DNA from: Firmicutes bacterium CAG:194
GTDB taxonomy: Bacteria; Bacillota; Clostridia; Lachnospirales; Lachnospiraceae
Length of the DNA: 64,000 nt
Direction of reading: 5' to 3'
NCBI GenBank assembly: GCA_000432915.1
Contig: HF995252.1
Span: 47,533 to 111,532, forward strand
The translations under genes were made by a program, and so were the position numbers. A model generated the notes under the pieces. The model had not been told where the DNA came from. It was given only the letters and a program-made list of their open reading frames with translations, and did no database searches. Below are positions 6,988 through 16,223 of this stretch, one piece after another; positions within the stretch are counted from its first letter, which is position 1; every line of letters begins with the position of its first letter.

Positions 6988-7995
6988 ATGACGATCAGAG
7001 AAAATCTGGAACAAATGGAATGTACCAACCTGAGTCCGTATGCCTGCCTGAGCAAAAATTCAAAGGGCAGGGAGCGCGAGGAAAAACAATGCGATATCCG
7101 GCCTGTTTTTCAAAGGGACAGAGACAGGATTCTGCATTCCAAGTCCTTCAGGCGTTTGAAAGATAAGACACAGGTATTCCTGACGCCGGAAGGCGACCAT
7201 TACCGTACACGTATGACGCATACGCTGGAGGTTTCCCAGAATGCGCGTACGATCGCAAAAGCACTTCGGCTGAATGAAGACCTGGTAGAGGCGATCGCGC
7301 TTGGACATGATCTGGGGCATACGCCATTCGGACATGCAGGCGAGAGAGCACTGAACAGCGTCTGCCCGCTGGGATTTGTACATAGTGAGCAGAGCGTTCG
7401 TACTGTTGAGGTACTGGAAAAGAACGGACAGGGACTGAACCTGACATATGAAGTGCGTGATGGAATCCGTAATCACCAGACGAGCTGTATGCCATCGACA
7501 CTGGAAGGTAAGATCGTCCGGATGTCGGATAAGATCGCGTATATCCATCACGACATGGACGATGCGATCCGCGCAGGGATCCTGACGGACGCGGATGTGC
7601 CAAAGAGCATCGGCGATGTGATCGGTTATACGCTTGGAGAGCGGCTGGATCACTTTATCCATGATATTGTGACAAACAGTGCGGGAAAGGATGACATTAT
7701 CATGTCGGAGCCGGTGGCAAATGCCATGAAAGAACTGCGTGCCTTCATGTTTGAGAATGTTTACCAGAATCCGGTAGCGAAAAGCGAAGAGAGCAAGGCA
7801 GAAAATCTCATCATTACCCTGTACGAATATTATTTGAAAAATATGGATCTGATCCCGCGGGATATGCTGAATTTAATGGACCGCGACGGAACACCGAAGG
7901 AACAGATCGTTTGTGATTATGTAGGAGCCATGACAGACCGTTTTGCAATCGCAAAATATGAAGAGATCTACATTCCGAAAACGTGGCATGGTTAA
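6988..7995 (+). CDS. dgt: dGTPase-like HD phosphohydrolase
   Basis: A 335-residue deoxyguanosine triphosphate triphosphohydrolase-like protein; the family hydrolyses dNTPs to nucleoside and tripolyphosphate. The HD metal site is visible as His78 (RMTHTLEV), His107-Asp108 (ALGHDLGHTPFGH) and the later Asp in VRMSDKIAYIHHD. The N-terminal RDRILHSKSFRRLKDKTQV is diagnostic for the family. The ATG follows GGAGG at 6971-6975 with a long spacer. It heads a tight run with dnaG 12 bp later, then rpoD and trmK, an order common in clostridia. The 200-bp leader before it contains a TATAGG/CCTATA palindrome (6795-6812) but no clear promoter. Confidence 0.9.
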   Translation: MTIRENLEQMECTNLSPYACLSKNSKGREREEKQCDIRPVFQRDRDRILHSKSFRRLKDKTQVFLTPEGDHYRTRMTHTLEVSQNARTIAKALRLNEDLVEAIALGHDLGHTPFGHAGERALNSVCPLGFVHSEQSVRTVEVLEKNGQGLNLTYEVRDGIRNHQTSCMPSTLEGKIVRMSDKIAYIHHDMDDAIRAGILTDADVPKSIGDVIGYTLGERLDHFIHDIVTNSAGKDDIIMSEPVANAMKELRAFMFENVYQNPVAKSEESKAENLIITLYEYYLKNMDLIPRDMLNLMDRDGTPKEQIVCDYVGAMTDRFAIAKYEEIYIPKTWHG

Positions 7996-8007
7996 GTTGG
8001 TGATAAA

Positions 8008-9801
8008 ATGTATTATTCTGATGAACTGGTAGAAGAAGTCAGACAACGAAATGATATAGTAGATATTATCTCGGGCTATGTGAATCTGAAGAAAAAGGGC
8101 GGCAATTATTTCGGACTGTGTCCGTTCCACAATGAGAAGTCAGCCTCCTTTTCCGTCAGCCCCGGGAAACAGATGTATTACTGCTTCGGCTGCGGAGCGG
8201 GCGGTAATGTATTTACCTTTATCATGAATTATGAGAATTACACCTTTGCGGAAGCAATCAAGCTGCTGGCAGACCGGGCGGGGATTGCATTGCCGGAGAT
8301 CGAGGATTCCAAAGAGGCAAGAGAGAAGGAAAACCGCAGAAAGACGCTTCTGCAGATCAATAAGGAAGCTGCGACTTACTTTTATTATCAGCTGCGTGCA
8401 CCACAGGGGCGTGTGGGGCTGGATTATCTGAAGGGCAGACAGCTCAGTGATGAAACAATGAACCGGTTCGGACTGGGCTATTCCAATAAGACAAGCAATG
8501 ATCTTTGCCAGTATCTGCGACATAAGGGCTATCCGGATGAACTGATTCGGGAGTCGGGCGTTGCGGTATTCAATGAAAAATATGGCATGAGTGATAAATT
8601 CTGGAACCGGGTGATGTTTCCAATCCAGGATGTCAACCATCGTGTGATCGGCTTTGGCGGCCGTGTGATGGGAGAAGGAGAGCCGAAATATCTAAACTCA
8701 CCGGAGACACCGGTATTTGACAAGAGCCGGAATCTGTACGGACTGAATTTTGCCAGAACGGCAAGACAGGATAATATCATTTTGTGTGAGGGCTATATGG
8801 ATGTCATAGCCATGCACCAGGCAGGCTTTACACAGGCGGTCGCTTCGCTGGGAACAGCATTTACAAGCGGACAGGCAAACCTGCTCAGGCGATATACGGA
8901 AAACGTCATTTTGTCATATGACAGTGACGGAGCGGGTGTGAAAGCGGCACTGCGTGCGATCGGTATTTTAAAAGAAGCAGGTCTGACCGGTAAGGTACTG
9001 AATCTGGAGCCGTATAAAGACCCGGATGAATTTATGAAAAATCTGGGACGGGAAGAATTTGCAAAACGTCTATCGCAGGCGGAGAATACCTTTTTCTTTG
9101 AACTTAGGATGATGCAGAAGCAATATGATCTCTCCGATCCGGAAGCAAAGACGAAGTTTTACAATGAGATCGCTAAGAAGCTGTGTGGTTTTTCCGAGGA
9201 AGTGGAGAGGGAAAATTATACAGAGGCTGTGGCGGAAAAGTATAATATCAGCATGGAAAGCTTGAAAAAGCTTGTCACAGGCTATGCGGCAAAGATGGGC
9301 ATGGCCGCTGAGGTCATACGGCCGAAACAGCCCGTGCAGCAGAAAAACACGCCGAAGGAGCAACAGGAGAATGTACAGAAGCTGCTCCTGACATGGCTGG
9401 TGGAAGAACCGCATCTGTATAAAAAGATCAAAAAATATATTACGCCGCTTTCTTTTACAAATGAATTGTACAGGCAGGTTGCACAGGAACTGTTCCCAAA
9501 GCTGGAAGAGGGAAAACCGAATCCGGCGGCGATCATCAGCAGGTTTTCACAGGAAGAAGAGCAGCGGGAGGCAGCGTCTTTATTTAATACAAAGCTGCCC
9601 TATATGCAGCAGGATATGGAGTCGCAGTCACAGGTGCAGGAAAGAGAAAAAGCGTTTCATGATATTGTTGTCAAGGTAAAGCGGAATGCCTACGAACACG
9701 ATCTGAAAGCATCGGGTTCCGATATGGAGGCACTTTCCCGTGTTATTTCGGGCAGACAGGAGCTGGATGAGCTTGAAAAAACGCATATTTCTTTTGATTA
9801 A
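8008..9801 (+). CDS. dnaG: DNA primase DnaG
   Basis: Synthesises RNA primers at the replication fork with the DnaB/DnaC-type helicase. The N-terminal zinc-binding domain has Cys38, His41, Cys59 and Cys62 (CPFH ... CFGC). The catalytic core follows, with RVMFPIQDVNHRVIGFGGR. The TOPRIM motifs are CEGYMDVIAM (Glu261) and YDSDGAG. The C-terminal 150 residues are the helicase-interaction part. At 597 residues it has the usual length. It sits 12 bp after the dgt-like gene and 38 bp before rpoD, reproducing the classic macromolecular-synthesis arrangement. Confidence 0.97.
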   Translation: MYYSDELVEEVRQRNDIVDIISGYVNLKKKGGNYFGLCPFHNEKSASFSVSPGKQMYYCFGCGAGGNVFTFIMNYENYTFAEAIKLLADRAGIALPEIEDSKEAREKENRRKTLLQINKEAATYFYYQLRAPQGRVGLDYLKGRQLSDETMNRFGLGYSNKTSNDLCQYLRHKGYPDELIRESGVAVFNEKYGMSDKFWNRVMFPIQDVNHRVIGFGGRVMGEGEPKYLNSPETPVFDKSRNLYGLNFARTARQDNIILCEGYMDVIAMHQAGFTQAVASLGTAFTSGQANLLRRYTENVILSYDSDGAGVKAALRAIGILKEAGLTGKVLNLEPYKDPDEFMKNLGREEFAKRLSQAENTFFFELRMMQKQYDLSDPEAKTKFYNEIAKKLCGFSEEVERENYTEAVAEKYNISMESLKKLVTGYAAKMGMAAEVIRPKQPVQQKNTPKEQQENVQKLLLTWLVEEPHLYKKIKKYITPLSFTNELYRQVAQELFPKLEEGKPNPAAIISRFSQEEEQREAASLFNTKLPYMQQDMESQSQVQEREKAFHDIVVKVKRNAYEHDLKASGSDMEALSRVISGRQELDELEKTHISFD

Positions 9802-9839
9802 GGTTAGAATAGATACATAAATGGAAGGATGGAAAAAAG

Positions 9840-10949
9840 ATGGACGAAAACACACAGGCAAGACTGGATGAAAAACTGAAAGAGGTTTTGGCACTTGCCA
9901 AGAAAAAGAAAAATGTTCTGGATTATCAGCAGGTAGTGGATTCTTTCGCTGAGCTTTCTTTAGAGGATGATCAGCTTGACAAGATCGTAGAATATCTGGA
10001 GCACAACGGCGTGGATGTGCTGCGTATTACCGATGATGATGAGCCGGATGAAGAGATGCTGCTGGCAGAGGAAGAAGAGGTTGATGTTGAGAATATCGAT
10101 CTTTCTGTTCCGGACGGTGTCAGCATTGAGGATCCTGTCCGCATGTATCTGAAGGAGATCGGTAAGGTACCGCTTCTGAGTGCAGAGGAAGAGATCGAGC
10201 TTGCCAAGAAGATGGAAGAGGGCGATGAAGAGGCAAAGAAGAAATTAGCAGAGGCTAACCTCCGTCTGGTTGTCAGCATTGCAAAGCGTTATGTAGGACG
10301 TGGTATGCTGTTCCTTGACCTGATCCAGGAAGGTAATCTTGGTCTGATCAAGGCAGTTGAAAAATTTGACTATCGCAAAGGATATAAATTCTCGACGTAT
10401 GCTACATGGTGGATCCGTCAGGCGATCACAAGAGCCATTGCCGATCAGGCAAGAACGATCCGTATCCCAGTGCATATGGTGGAAACGATCAATAAACTGA
10501 TCAGAGTCAGCAGACAGCTTTTGCAGGAGCTTGGACGTGAACCTACGCCGGAAGAGATTGCAAAGGAAATGAATATGCCGGTAGACCGTGTGCGAGAGAT
10601 TTTAAAGATATCTCAGGAACCGGTTTCTCTGGAAACACCGATCGGTGAAGAAGAAGATTCCCATCTTGGCGACTTTATCCAGGATGACAATGTGCCTGTA
10701 CCTGCAGATGCAGCAGCATTTACGCTCCTCAGAGAGCAGCTCAATGAGGTGCTTGATACACTGACAGAGCGTGAGCAGAAGGTACTCAAGCTCCGTTTCG
10801 GCCTGGATGACGGACGCGCCAGAACACTGGAAGAGGTCGGACGTGAGTTCAATGTCACAAGAGAGCGGATCCGTCAGATCGAGGCTAAAGCGCTGCGTAA
10901 GCTCCGTCATCCGAGCAGAAGCCGTAAGCTGAAGGATTATCTGGATTAA
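9840..10949 (+). CDS. rpoD: Primary sigma factor RpoD/SigA
   Basis: The vegetative sigma-70 subunit of RNA polymerase, 369 residues. It has an acidic N-terminal region 1.1-like part (residues 1-95) and region 1.2 ([14 protein letters not shown]). Region 2 is [15 protein letters not shown] then FLDLIQEGN and [17 protein letters not shown], with region 2.4 recognising the -10 box. Region 3 and region 4 ([15 protein letters not shown] ... [20 protein letters not shown]) follow. The short form without a large non-conserved insert is normal for Firmicutes. A GGAAGG precedes the ATG. Its stop overlaps the start of trmK (TAATG). Confidence 0.98.
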   Translation: MDENTQARLDEKLKEVLALAKKKKNVLDYQQVVDSFAELSLEDDQLDKIVEYLEHNGVDVLRITDDDEPDEEMLLAEEEEVDVENIDLSVPDGVSIEDPVRMYLKEIGKVPLLSAEEEIELAKKMEEGDEEAKKKLAEANLRLVVSIAKRYVGRGMLFLDLIQEGNLGLIKAVEKFDYRKGYKFSTYATWWIRQAITRAIADQARTIRIPVHMVETINKLIRVSRQLLQELGREPTPEEIAKEMNMPVDRVREILKISQEPVSLETPIGEEEDSHLGDFIQDDNVPVPADAAAFTLLREQLNEVLDTLTEREQKVLKLRFGLDDGRARTLEEVGREFNVTRERIRQIEAKALRKLRHPSRSRKLKDYLD

Positions 10950-11686
10950 TGATGGAAGCAGTAAGTTTATCAAACCGTCTTCAGACGGTAGCGGATATGG
11001 TAACAGGCAGGCGGGTAGCGGATATCGGCTGTGACCACGGCTTTGTGTCCATTTATCTGGTGCAGGCAAAAAAAGCGGATCATGTGCTGGCTGCAGATGT
11101 AAGACCGGGGCCTTTGTCGCGGGCACAGCAGCATATCAAAGAGGTACAGCTTACGCCGTACATAGAAACAAGGCTTTCGGACGGTCTTGCCGGGGTAACG
11201 CCGGAGGACCGGGTTGACACGGTGATTCTGGCGGGCATGGGCGGACGCCTGATGCGGCGGATCTTGGGAGAGCTGGACAGGCTTCCGGTTCAGGAGCTTG
11301 TGCTGCAGCCACAGTCGGAATGGGAAGAACTGCGAGCTTTTCTGTATGAGCAGGCATATTTGATCGTAGAAGAGAATATGGTGCTGGAAGAGGGAAAGTA
11401 TTATCCGGTTCTGCGCGCAGTCAGAAAAGAGACGGCAGCGAAAGGTCAGATCGCATTTATCGAGGCGTGCGAAAATCTGCCGGCGGAAAAAAGACAGGTC
11501 ATGCATGCATTCGGACCATATCTGATGCAGGAGAAAAATGAACAGCTTGTCAGCTATATCCAAAAGGAACAACAGAAATTCACAAAGATATTGAAAATGA
11601 TAGAGCAGCATCAGAGCAGTTCTGATGAGGCGGTCAGCAGAAAGAAGATGTTGGATCTGGCAGCAGCCATGCTGGATCTTGCATAA
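10949..11686 (+). CDS. trmK: tRNA (adenine(22)-N1)-methyltransferase TrmK
   Basis: An S-adenosylmethionine-dependent enzyme that methylates N1 of A22 in tRNA. The Rossmann motif I is VADIGCDHGFVSIYL (residues 24-38), followed by VLAADVRPGPL and the motif-IV-like VILAGMGG. A C-terminal coiled-coil segment ends the 245-residue protein, a normal length. Two adjacent ATGs at 10949 and 10952 overlap the rpoD stop, so translation is probably coupled. The following nif3-like gene starts 17 bp later. Confidence 0.92.
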   Translation: MMEAVSLSNRLQTVADMVTGRRVADIGCDHGFVSIYLVQAKKADHVLAADVRPGPLSRAQQHIKEVQLTPYIETRLSDGLAGVTPEDRVDTVILAGMGGRLMRRILGELDRLPVQELVLQPQSEWEELRAFLYEQAYLIVEENMVLEEGKYYPVLRAVRKETAAKGQIAFIEACENLPAEKRQVMHAFGPYLMQEKNEQLVSYIQKEQQKFTKILKMIEQHQSSSDEAVSRKKMLDLAAAMLDLA

Positions 11687-11703
11687 GGAAAACAGGAGGG
11701 CAT

Positions 11704-12486
11704 ATGCGCTGCGCAGATGTGATACGGAAACTGGAAGAACTGTCTCCGCTTGCTTATGCGGAAAGCTGGGATAATCCCGGACTTCTGGCGGGCAGAACGG
11801 ATAAGGAAATCAAAAGGATCTACATAGCTGTCGATGCGACGACGGAAGCGATCGCGGAAGCGGAAAGCGTTGGTGCAGATATGCTTCTGACACACCATCC
11901 GCTTATTTTTAAAGGTATCAAAAAAGTAAACAGTGAGGATTTTATCGGCAGGCGGATCTTAACGCTTCTGCAGGCCGATATGTGCTATTATGCCATGCAC
12001 ACCAATTTTGATGTGATGGGAATGGCGGATGCGGCGGCGGATGAACTGAAGCTGCAGAACAGAGAGGTACTGGATATTACCTTTGAAGATGATATCGCCA
12101 AGGAGGGATTTGGAAGATTGGGGGATCTGCCATATCCGATGACGGTTGATGAATGTGCTGCTTATGTCAAGGAGCGTTTCCATCTGCAGGCGGTAAAGGT
12201 ATTCGGACAGGGCAGCCAGCAGCTTGTCCGGGCAGCAATTTCGCCGGGCTCGGGCAAATCCATGATCGCACCAGCGCTCGGAAAGGGTGCAGATGTGCTG
12301 ATCACCGGTGATATCGACCATCACGAAGGGATTGATGCGGTAGAGCAGGGAATGGCGGTCATTGATGCAGGACATTATGGGCTGGAGAAGATTTTTGTGC
12401 CGTATCTGCAGGAATATCTGAAAAGAGAAACAGAAGGTATCGAGATCATAACACAGGGCAAAGCGGATCCGTTCCGTATCCTGTAA
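11704..12486 (+). CDS. Nif3-like dinuclear metal centre hexameric protein
   Basis: A member of the NIF3/YqfO family (260 residues), which forms hexameric rings with two metal ions per subunit; the biochemical role is not settled. Metal ligands are visible in LLTHHPLIFKG (two His), MHTNFD, and the C-terminal ITGDIDHHEG and DAGHYGLEK. The family often pairs with trmK, exactly as here. An AGGAGGGCAT precedes the ATG. The short form has no PII-like insert between the two halves. Confidence 0.92.
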   Translation: MRCADVIRKLEELSPLAYAESWDNPGLLAGRTDKEIKRIYIAVDATTEAIAEAESVGADMLLTHHPLIFKGIKKVNSEDFIGRRILTLLQADMCYYAMHTNFDVMGMADAAADELKLQNREVLDITFEDDIAKEGFGRLGDLPYPMTVDECAAYVKERFHLQAVKVFGQGSQQLVRAAISPGSGKSMIAPALGKGADVLITGDIDHHEGIDAVEQGMAVIDAGHYGLEKIFVPYLQEYLKRETEGIEIITQGKADPFRIL

Positions 12487-12505
12487 GGTAATGGGAGGTA
12501 GCAAA

Positions 12506-14158
12506 ATGCTGCATATCAAATATGACGGTAAGATATATGAATACGCAGAAGGAACGACGTATGAAGAGATCGCAAAGGATTTCCAGAGCAAATATGCTGC
12601 AAGGATCGCACTTGTGATCGCAAACGGAAAGATCCGGGAGCTTTTGAAAGCACCGGAGCGTGATACGGAGATTTCCTTTTTGACATATGAGGATGATGCG
12701 GGACACAAGTCTTATGTCAGAACCGCAACCATGGTACTGATGCGTGCCATGTATGACATTCTGCCTGAGGTGCATCCGGATCAGATAAAGGTGGAATTTT
12801 CAATCGGAAAGGGGTATTATATCAGTGTCAGAGGTGTCAATCTGACAGACGCGATCGTGGCAAAAGCGGAAACGCGTATGCGCGAGCTTGTGGAGCAGGC
12901 AGAGCCGATCCATAAGCAGGCAATGCCAAAGGATGAAGCAATCGCTTTGTTTGTGCAGATGCATATGGACGATAAGGTGAAGCTGTTCCGTTACAGACGC
13001 AGTTCTATGATCAATGTATATAATATGGGCAGCTATTATGATTATTATTATGGCTATATGCTGCCACACGCAGGGTATGTACCACATTTTTCCCTGCAGG
13101 CATATGAAAGCGGTATGATCTTAAATCTGCCGGATAAGGAAGATCCGGAGGATGTTTCGCCGTTTGAACCGAGAAAGCAGCTTTTTACAACGCTTTCCCA
13201 GGCAACGGACTGGGGCATGAAGCTGGGGATCGATACGGTCGGAGATCTGAATGATCAGATCTGTGAAGGAAAGCTGAACGATCTGATCCTGGTGCAGGAA
13301 GCACTGCAGGAGCGCAGGATCGGTGAGATCGCAAAGGATATTGCAAGCCGTGACGGTGTAAAGTTTGTGATGATCGCAGGACCTTCTTCCAGTGGAAAGA
13401 CGACATTTTCACACAGACTGTCTATTCAGCTGCGCACGCTTGGATTAGTACCACATCCGATCGCACTGGATGATTATTTCAAGAACAGATCCGAGACACC
13501 GCGCGATGAGAATGGTGATTATAACTTTGAATGTCTGGAAGCGTTGGACGTAGAGCAGTTCAATAAAGATATGAGTGATCTGCTGGCAGGCAAAGAGGTA
13601 GAACTTCCGACTTTTAATTTTAAAACCGGAGTGCGGGAATACAGAGGCAATGTAAAGAAGCTGGGCGAGGAAGATATCCTTGTACTGGAAGGTATCCATG
13701 GGCTGAATGATGCCATGTCGTATTCTCTGCCGAACAGCAGTAAGTATAAGATCTATATCAGCGCACTTACCAGCCTGAATATAGATGAACATAACCGGAT
13801 CCCGACGACAGACGGCAGACTGATCCGCCGTATGGTCAGGGATGCACGTACCAGAGGCGCATCTGCCAAAAGAACGATTCAGATGTGGCCGAGTGTCAGA
13901 AAGGGAGAAGAGGAAAATATTTTCCCATATCAGGAAAAAGCAGATGCCTTCTTTAACAGTGTGCTGATCTATGAGCTGGCAGTACTGAAACAGTTTGCGG
14001 AACCGCTTTTGTTTAATATCACGGAAGAGGAACCGGAATATTATGAGGCAAAGAGACTGCTGAAATTCCTCGAATATTTTTTAGGGGTCAGTACGGAACA
14101 TCTGCCCAATAATTCCATTGTAAGAGAGTTTGTGGGTGGCAGTTGTTTTCCCGTGTAG
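12506..14158 (+). CDS. Uridine kinase-like P-loop protein with ThrRS-type TGS/SAD N-terminus
   Basis: A 550-residue fusion. The N-terminal 60 residues resemble a TGS domain (KYDGKIYEYAEGTTYEEIAKDF). Residues 60-200 resemble the second additional domain of threonyl-tRNA synthetase. The C-terminal part is a uridine/phosphoribulokinase fold with Walker A GPSSSGKTTFSHRL, the DDYFKNR substrate loop and VLEGIHGLND. Such proteins are annotated as uridine kinase, but their substrate is unproven. The ATG at 12506 is chosen because GGGAGG lies at 12493-12498; the ATG at 12491 would overlap that ribosome binding site. It is 19 bp after the nif3-like gene and probably ends the operon. Confidence 0.85.
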   Translation: MLHIKYDGKIYEYAEGTTYEEIAKDFQSKYAARIALVIANGKIRELLKAPERDTEISFLTYEDDAGHKSYVRTATMVLMRAMYDILPEVHPDQIKVEFSIGKGYYISVRGVNLTDAIVAKAETRMRELVEQAEPIHKQAMPKDEAIALFVQMHMDDKVKLFRYRRSSMINVYNMGSYYDYYYGYMLPHAGYVPHFSLQAYESGMILNLPDKEDPEDVSPFEPRKQLFTTLSQATDWGMKLGIDTVGDLNDQICEGKLNDLILVQEALQERRIGEIAKDIASRDGVKFVMIAGPSSSGKTTFSHRLSIQLRTLGLVPHPIALDDYFKNRSETPRDENGDYNFECLEALDVEQFNKDMSDLLAGKEVELPTFNFKTGVREYRGNVKKLGEEDILVLEGIHGLNDAMSYSLPNSSKYKIYISALTSLNIDEHNRIPTTDGRLIRRMVRDARTRGASAKRTIQMWPSVRKGEEENIFPYQEKADAFFNSVLIYELAVLKQFAEPLLFNITEEEPEYYEAKRLLKFLEYFLGVSTEHLPNNSIVREFVGGSCFPV

Positions 14159-14344
14159 TAAGGAGGGACCCATGTAGTAAGGAGGGACCCACGAAGTGGG
14201 AAGATTCCTTACTACTTTGTGCAGCCCACGCCGCAGGCGATTAAAATGGCTGCACATCCCGTGCGCCTGCGACAGGAAAGGGAGAGATCCTTACTACTTT
14301 GTGCAGCCCACGCCGCAGGCGATTAAAATGGTTGCACATCCCGT
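14155..14344. repeat. Hairpin repeat cluster between the kinase-like gene and rnpB
   Basis: An 18-bp unit GTAGTAAGGAGGGACCCA occurs at 14155-14172 and 14174-14191, starting at the upstream gene's stop codon. GGGACCCAC then pairs with GTGGG, and GTAGTAAGGA pairs with TCCTTACTAC, giving a long hairpin. A 57-bp unit follows twice (14206-14262 and 14288-14344, one mismatch). Each copy can fold as GTGCAGCC/GGCTGCAC around a GCC-gca-GGC hairpin. No coding potential is seen. A related GGAGGGACCCGC ... GTGGG hairpin lies upstream of pyrB on the minus strand (35608-35645). Confidence 0.8.
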
Positions 14345-14379
14345 AATGGGGATAATAAAGTGATTTAATATGATAAATA

Positions 14380-14730
14380 AGCAAGTAGGACAAATGATCG
14401 CGGCTGCCAGACCGAAAGGCGGCAGACGAGGAAAGTCCGGGCTTCACAGGGCAGGATGCCGGATAACGTCCGGTGGAGGTGACTCCAAGGCAAGTGCAAC
14501 AGAAATATACCGCCGGGATCTCCCGGTAAGGGTGGAAAGGCAGCTTAAGAGACTACCGCCCTGCTGGTAACAGCAGGGGCACATGTAAACCCCATCCGAA
14601 GCAAGACCGAGCAGAGAACGATGCAGCGGCCCGTTGCGTTCTCAGGTAGGTTGCTTGAGCCTGCTGGCAACAGCAGGTCTAGATAGATGATCATTCAACG
14701 ACATAACCCGGCTTACCGTCCTGCTTGCTT
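14380..14730 (+). ncRNA. rnpB: RNase P RNA
   Basis: The catalytic RNA that removes 5' leaders from tRNA precursors. P1 pairs AGCAAGTAGGAC (14380-14391) with GTCCTGCTTGCT (14718-14729). The conserved core is present as GAGGAAAGTCCGGGC, ACAGAAATATACCGCC, GGTAAGGGTGGAAAGG and, at the 3' side, TAGATAGATGA then ACATAACCCGGCTTA. The first core block after P1-P3 and the overall plan fit the ancestral (type A) bacterial form. The P1 3' strand runs into TTTTTT, giving a built-in terminator at 14718-14734. Confidence 0.95.
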
Positions 14731-14761
14731 TTTTATAAAGTATTTAACAAAGGACAAGAAC

Positions 14762-16213
14762 ATGTTATTCAATTCACTGGCATTTGCCATATTTCTTCCG
14801 ATTGTCTTTTTTTTATATTGGGCACTTCCAAGTAAATACCGTTCTTTTTTTCTGCTTATTGTCAGCTACTATTTTTATATGAGCTGGAATGTCAAATATG
14901 TCGTACTCATTCTGTTTACAACCGTGCTGTCTTATGGCTGTGCAAGGCTGCTTGAAAAACACCCTGCACACAAAAAGCTGTTTTTATGGCTGACGGTCGC
15001 AGCATGCATGAGTGTTTTGTTTTTTTTCAAATATTACAATTTCTTTGATCTGACGATCGTACGGATTCTCCAAAAATGTGCGATCCCGGTGCAGGCGCAT
15101 ACGCTTACCCTATTGTTACCCGTGGGTATTTCTTTTTATACTTTCCAGACGCTCAGCTATGTGATCGATGTATATCGGGGAGAAGTGGAAGCAGAGCGGA
15201 ATTTCTTTACCTATGCTGCTTTTATTTCCTTTTTTCCACAGCTTGTGGCAGGACCTATTGAGCGTACATCGAACTTATTGCCGCAGATCAAGGGGGAACA
15301 TACCTTTCACCGGGAAGATGCAGTATATGGACTGAAGCTGATGGCGTGGGGCTTTTTTAAGAAGCTTGTGATCGCTGATAATCTTGCAGTATATGTGGAT
15401 CTGGTTTTTGACACGCCGCAGGACTATCCGGGCTTTGCCATGCTGCTTGCAGCCTTTTTCTTTACGATACAGATTTACTGCGATTTTTCGGGATATTCGG
15501 ATATTGCGATCGGAACGGCAAAGCTGTTTGATATCAGGCTGATGCAGAATTTTAACAGTCCGTATTTTGCAGCCTCTGTCAAGGAGTTCTGGAGCAGATG
15601 GCATATTTCTTTATCCACCTGGTTCCGGGACTATGTCTATATCCCGCTTGGCGGTAACAGAGTCGGAAAGTTGCGGCACTGTGCAAATCTGCTTGTAACG
15701 TTTCTGGTGAGCGGACTCTGGCATGGCGCTGCCTTTACCTATATTATCTGGGGAGGACTTCATGGTATGCTGCAGATTCTGGAAAACAGTATTCCACTGT
15801 TTCGGGCACATATCAGACGCGTCAAAGAGGGGACAGAGAAGAAGGGCGTTCTGGTCATCAGCAGACTTGTGACATTTTTTCTCGTGATGCTGGCATGGGT
15901 CTTTTTCCGGGCCGGGTCGGTATCACAGGCAGTATATATCCTGTGGGATATGTGGACAGGCATAGGGCATCCGCTTTCTTACCTGCGAACAGGCTTTGTG
16001 GGACTCGGACTGACACTGCGGACGGCTCTGGAACTGGCTCTGCTGCTTGCTTTGCTGGCTGTTTATGACGCCTGTAGTCTGCATGCAGATCCGATCCGCA
16101 AGACAGAGACGTGGAAACCGGTGCTTCGCTGGAGCTTTTATTATGGATTTATGCTCCTCGTGATCCTGCTGGCATCGTTTAATGCACAGGAATTTGTATA
16201 TTTCCAATTTTGA
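14762..16213 (+). CDS. MBOAT-family O-acyltransferase (AlgI-like)
   Basis: A polytopic membrane O-acyltransferase of 483 residues with about ten hydrophobic segments. The family signature is seen in YCDFSGYSDIAIGTA, FWSRWHISLSTWFRDYVYIPLGG and SGLWHGAAFTYIIWGGLHG; His321 in LWHG is the conserved catalytic residue. AlgI-type proteins move acetyl groups across the membrane to a surface polymer, with an SGNH partner finishing the transfer. That partner is the next gene. The ATG at 14762 follows AAGGA; an upstream in-frame start at 14687 would lie inside rnpB. The polymer acetylated cannot be told; peptidoglycan, teichoic acid or exopolysaccharide are all possible. Confidence 0.9.
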   Translation: MLFNSLAFAIFLPIVFFLYWALPSKYRSFFLLIVSYYFYMSWNVKYVVLILFTTVLSYGCARLLEKHPAHKKLFLWLTVAACMSVLFFFKYYNFFDLTIVRILQKCAIPVQAHTLTLLLPVGISFYTFQTLSYVIDVYRGEVEAERNFFTYAAFISFFPQLVAGPIERTSNLLPQIKGEHTFHREDAVYGLKLMAWGFFKKLVIADNLAVYVDLVFDTPQDYPGFAMLLAAFFFTIQIYCDFSGYSDIAIGTAKLFDIRLMQNFNSPYFAASVKEFWSRWHISLSTWFRDYVYIPLGGNRVGKLRHCANLLVTFLVSGLWHGAAFTYIIWGGLHGMLQILENSIPLFRAHIRRVKEGTEKKGVLVISRLVTFFLVMLAWVFFRAGSVSQAVYILWDMWTGIGHPLSYLRTGFVGLGLTLRTALELALLLALLAVYDACSLHADPIRKTETWKPVLRWSFYYGFMLLVILLASFNAQEFVYFQF

Positions 16214-16223
16214 GGTAACAGAA

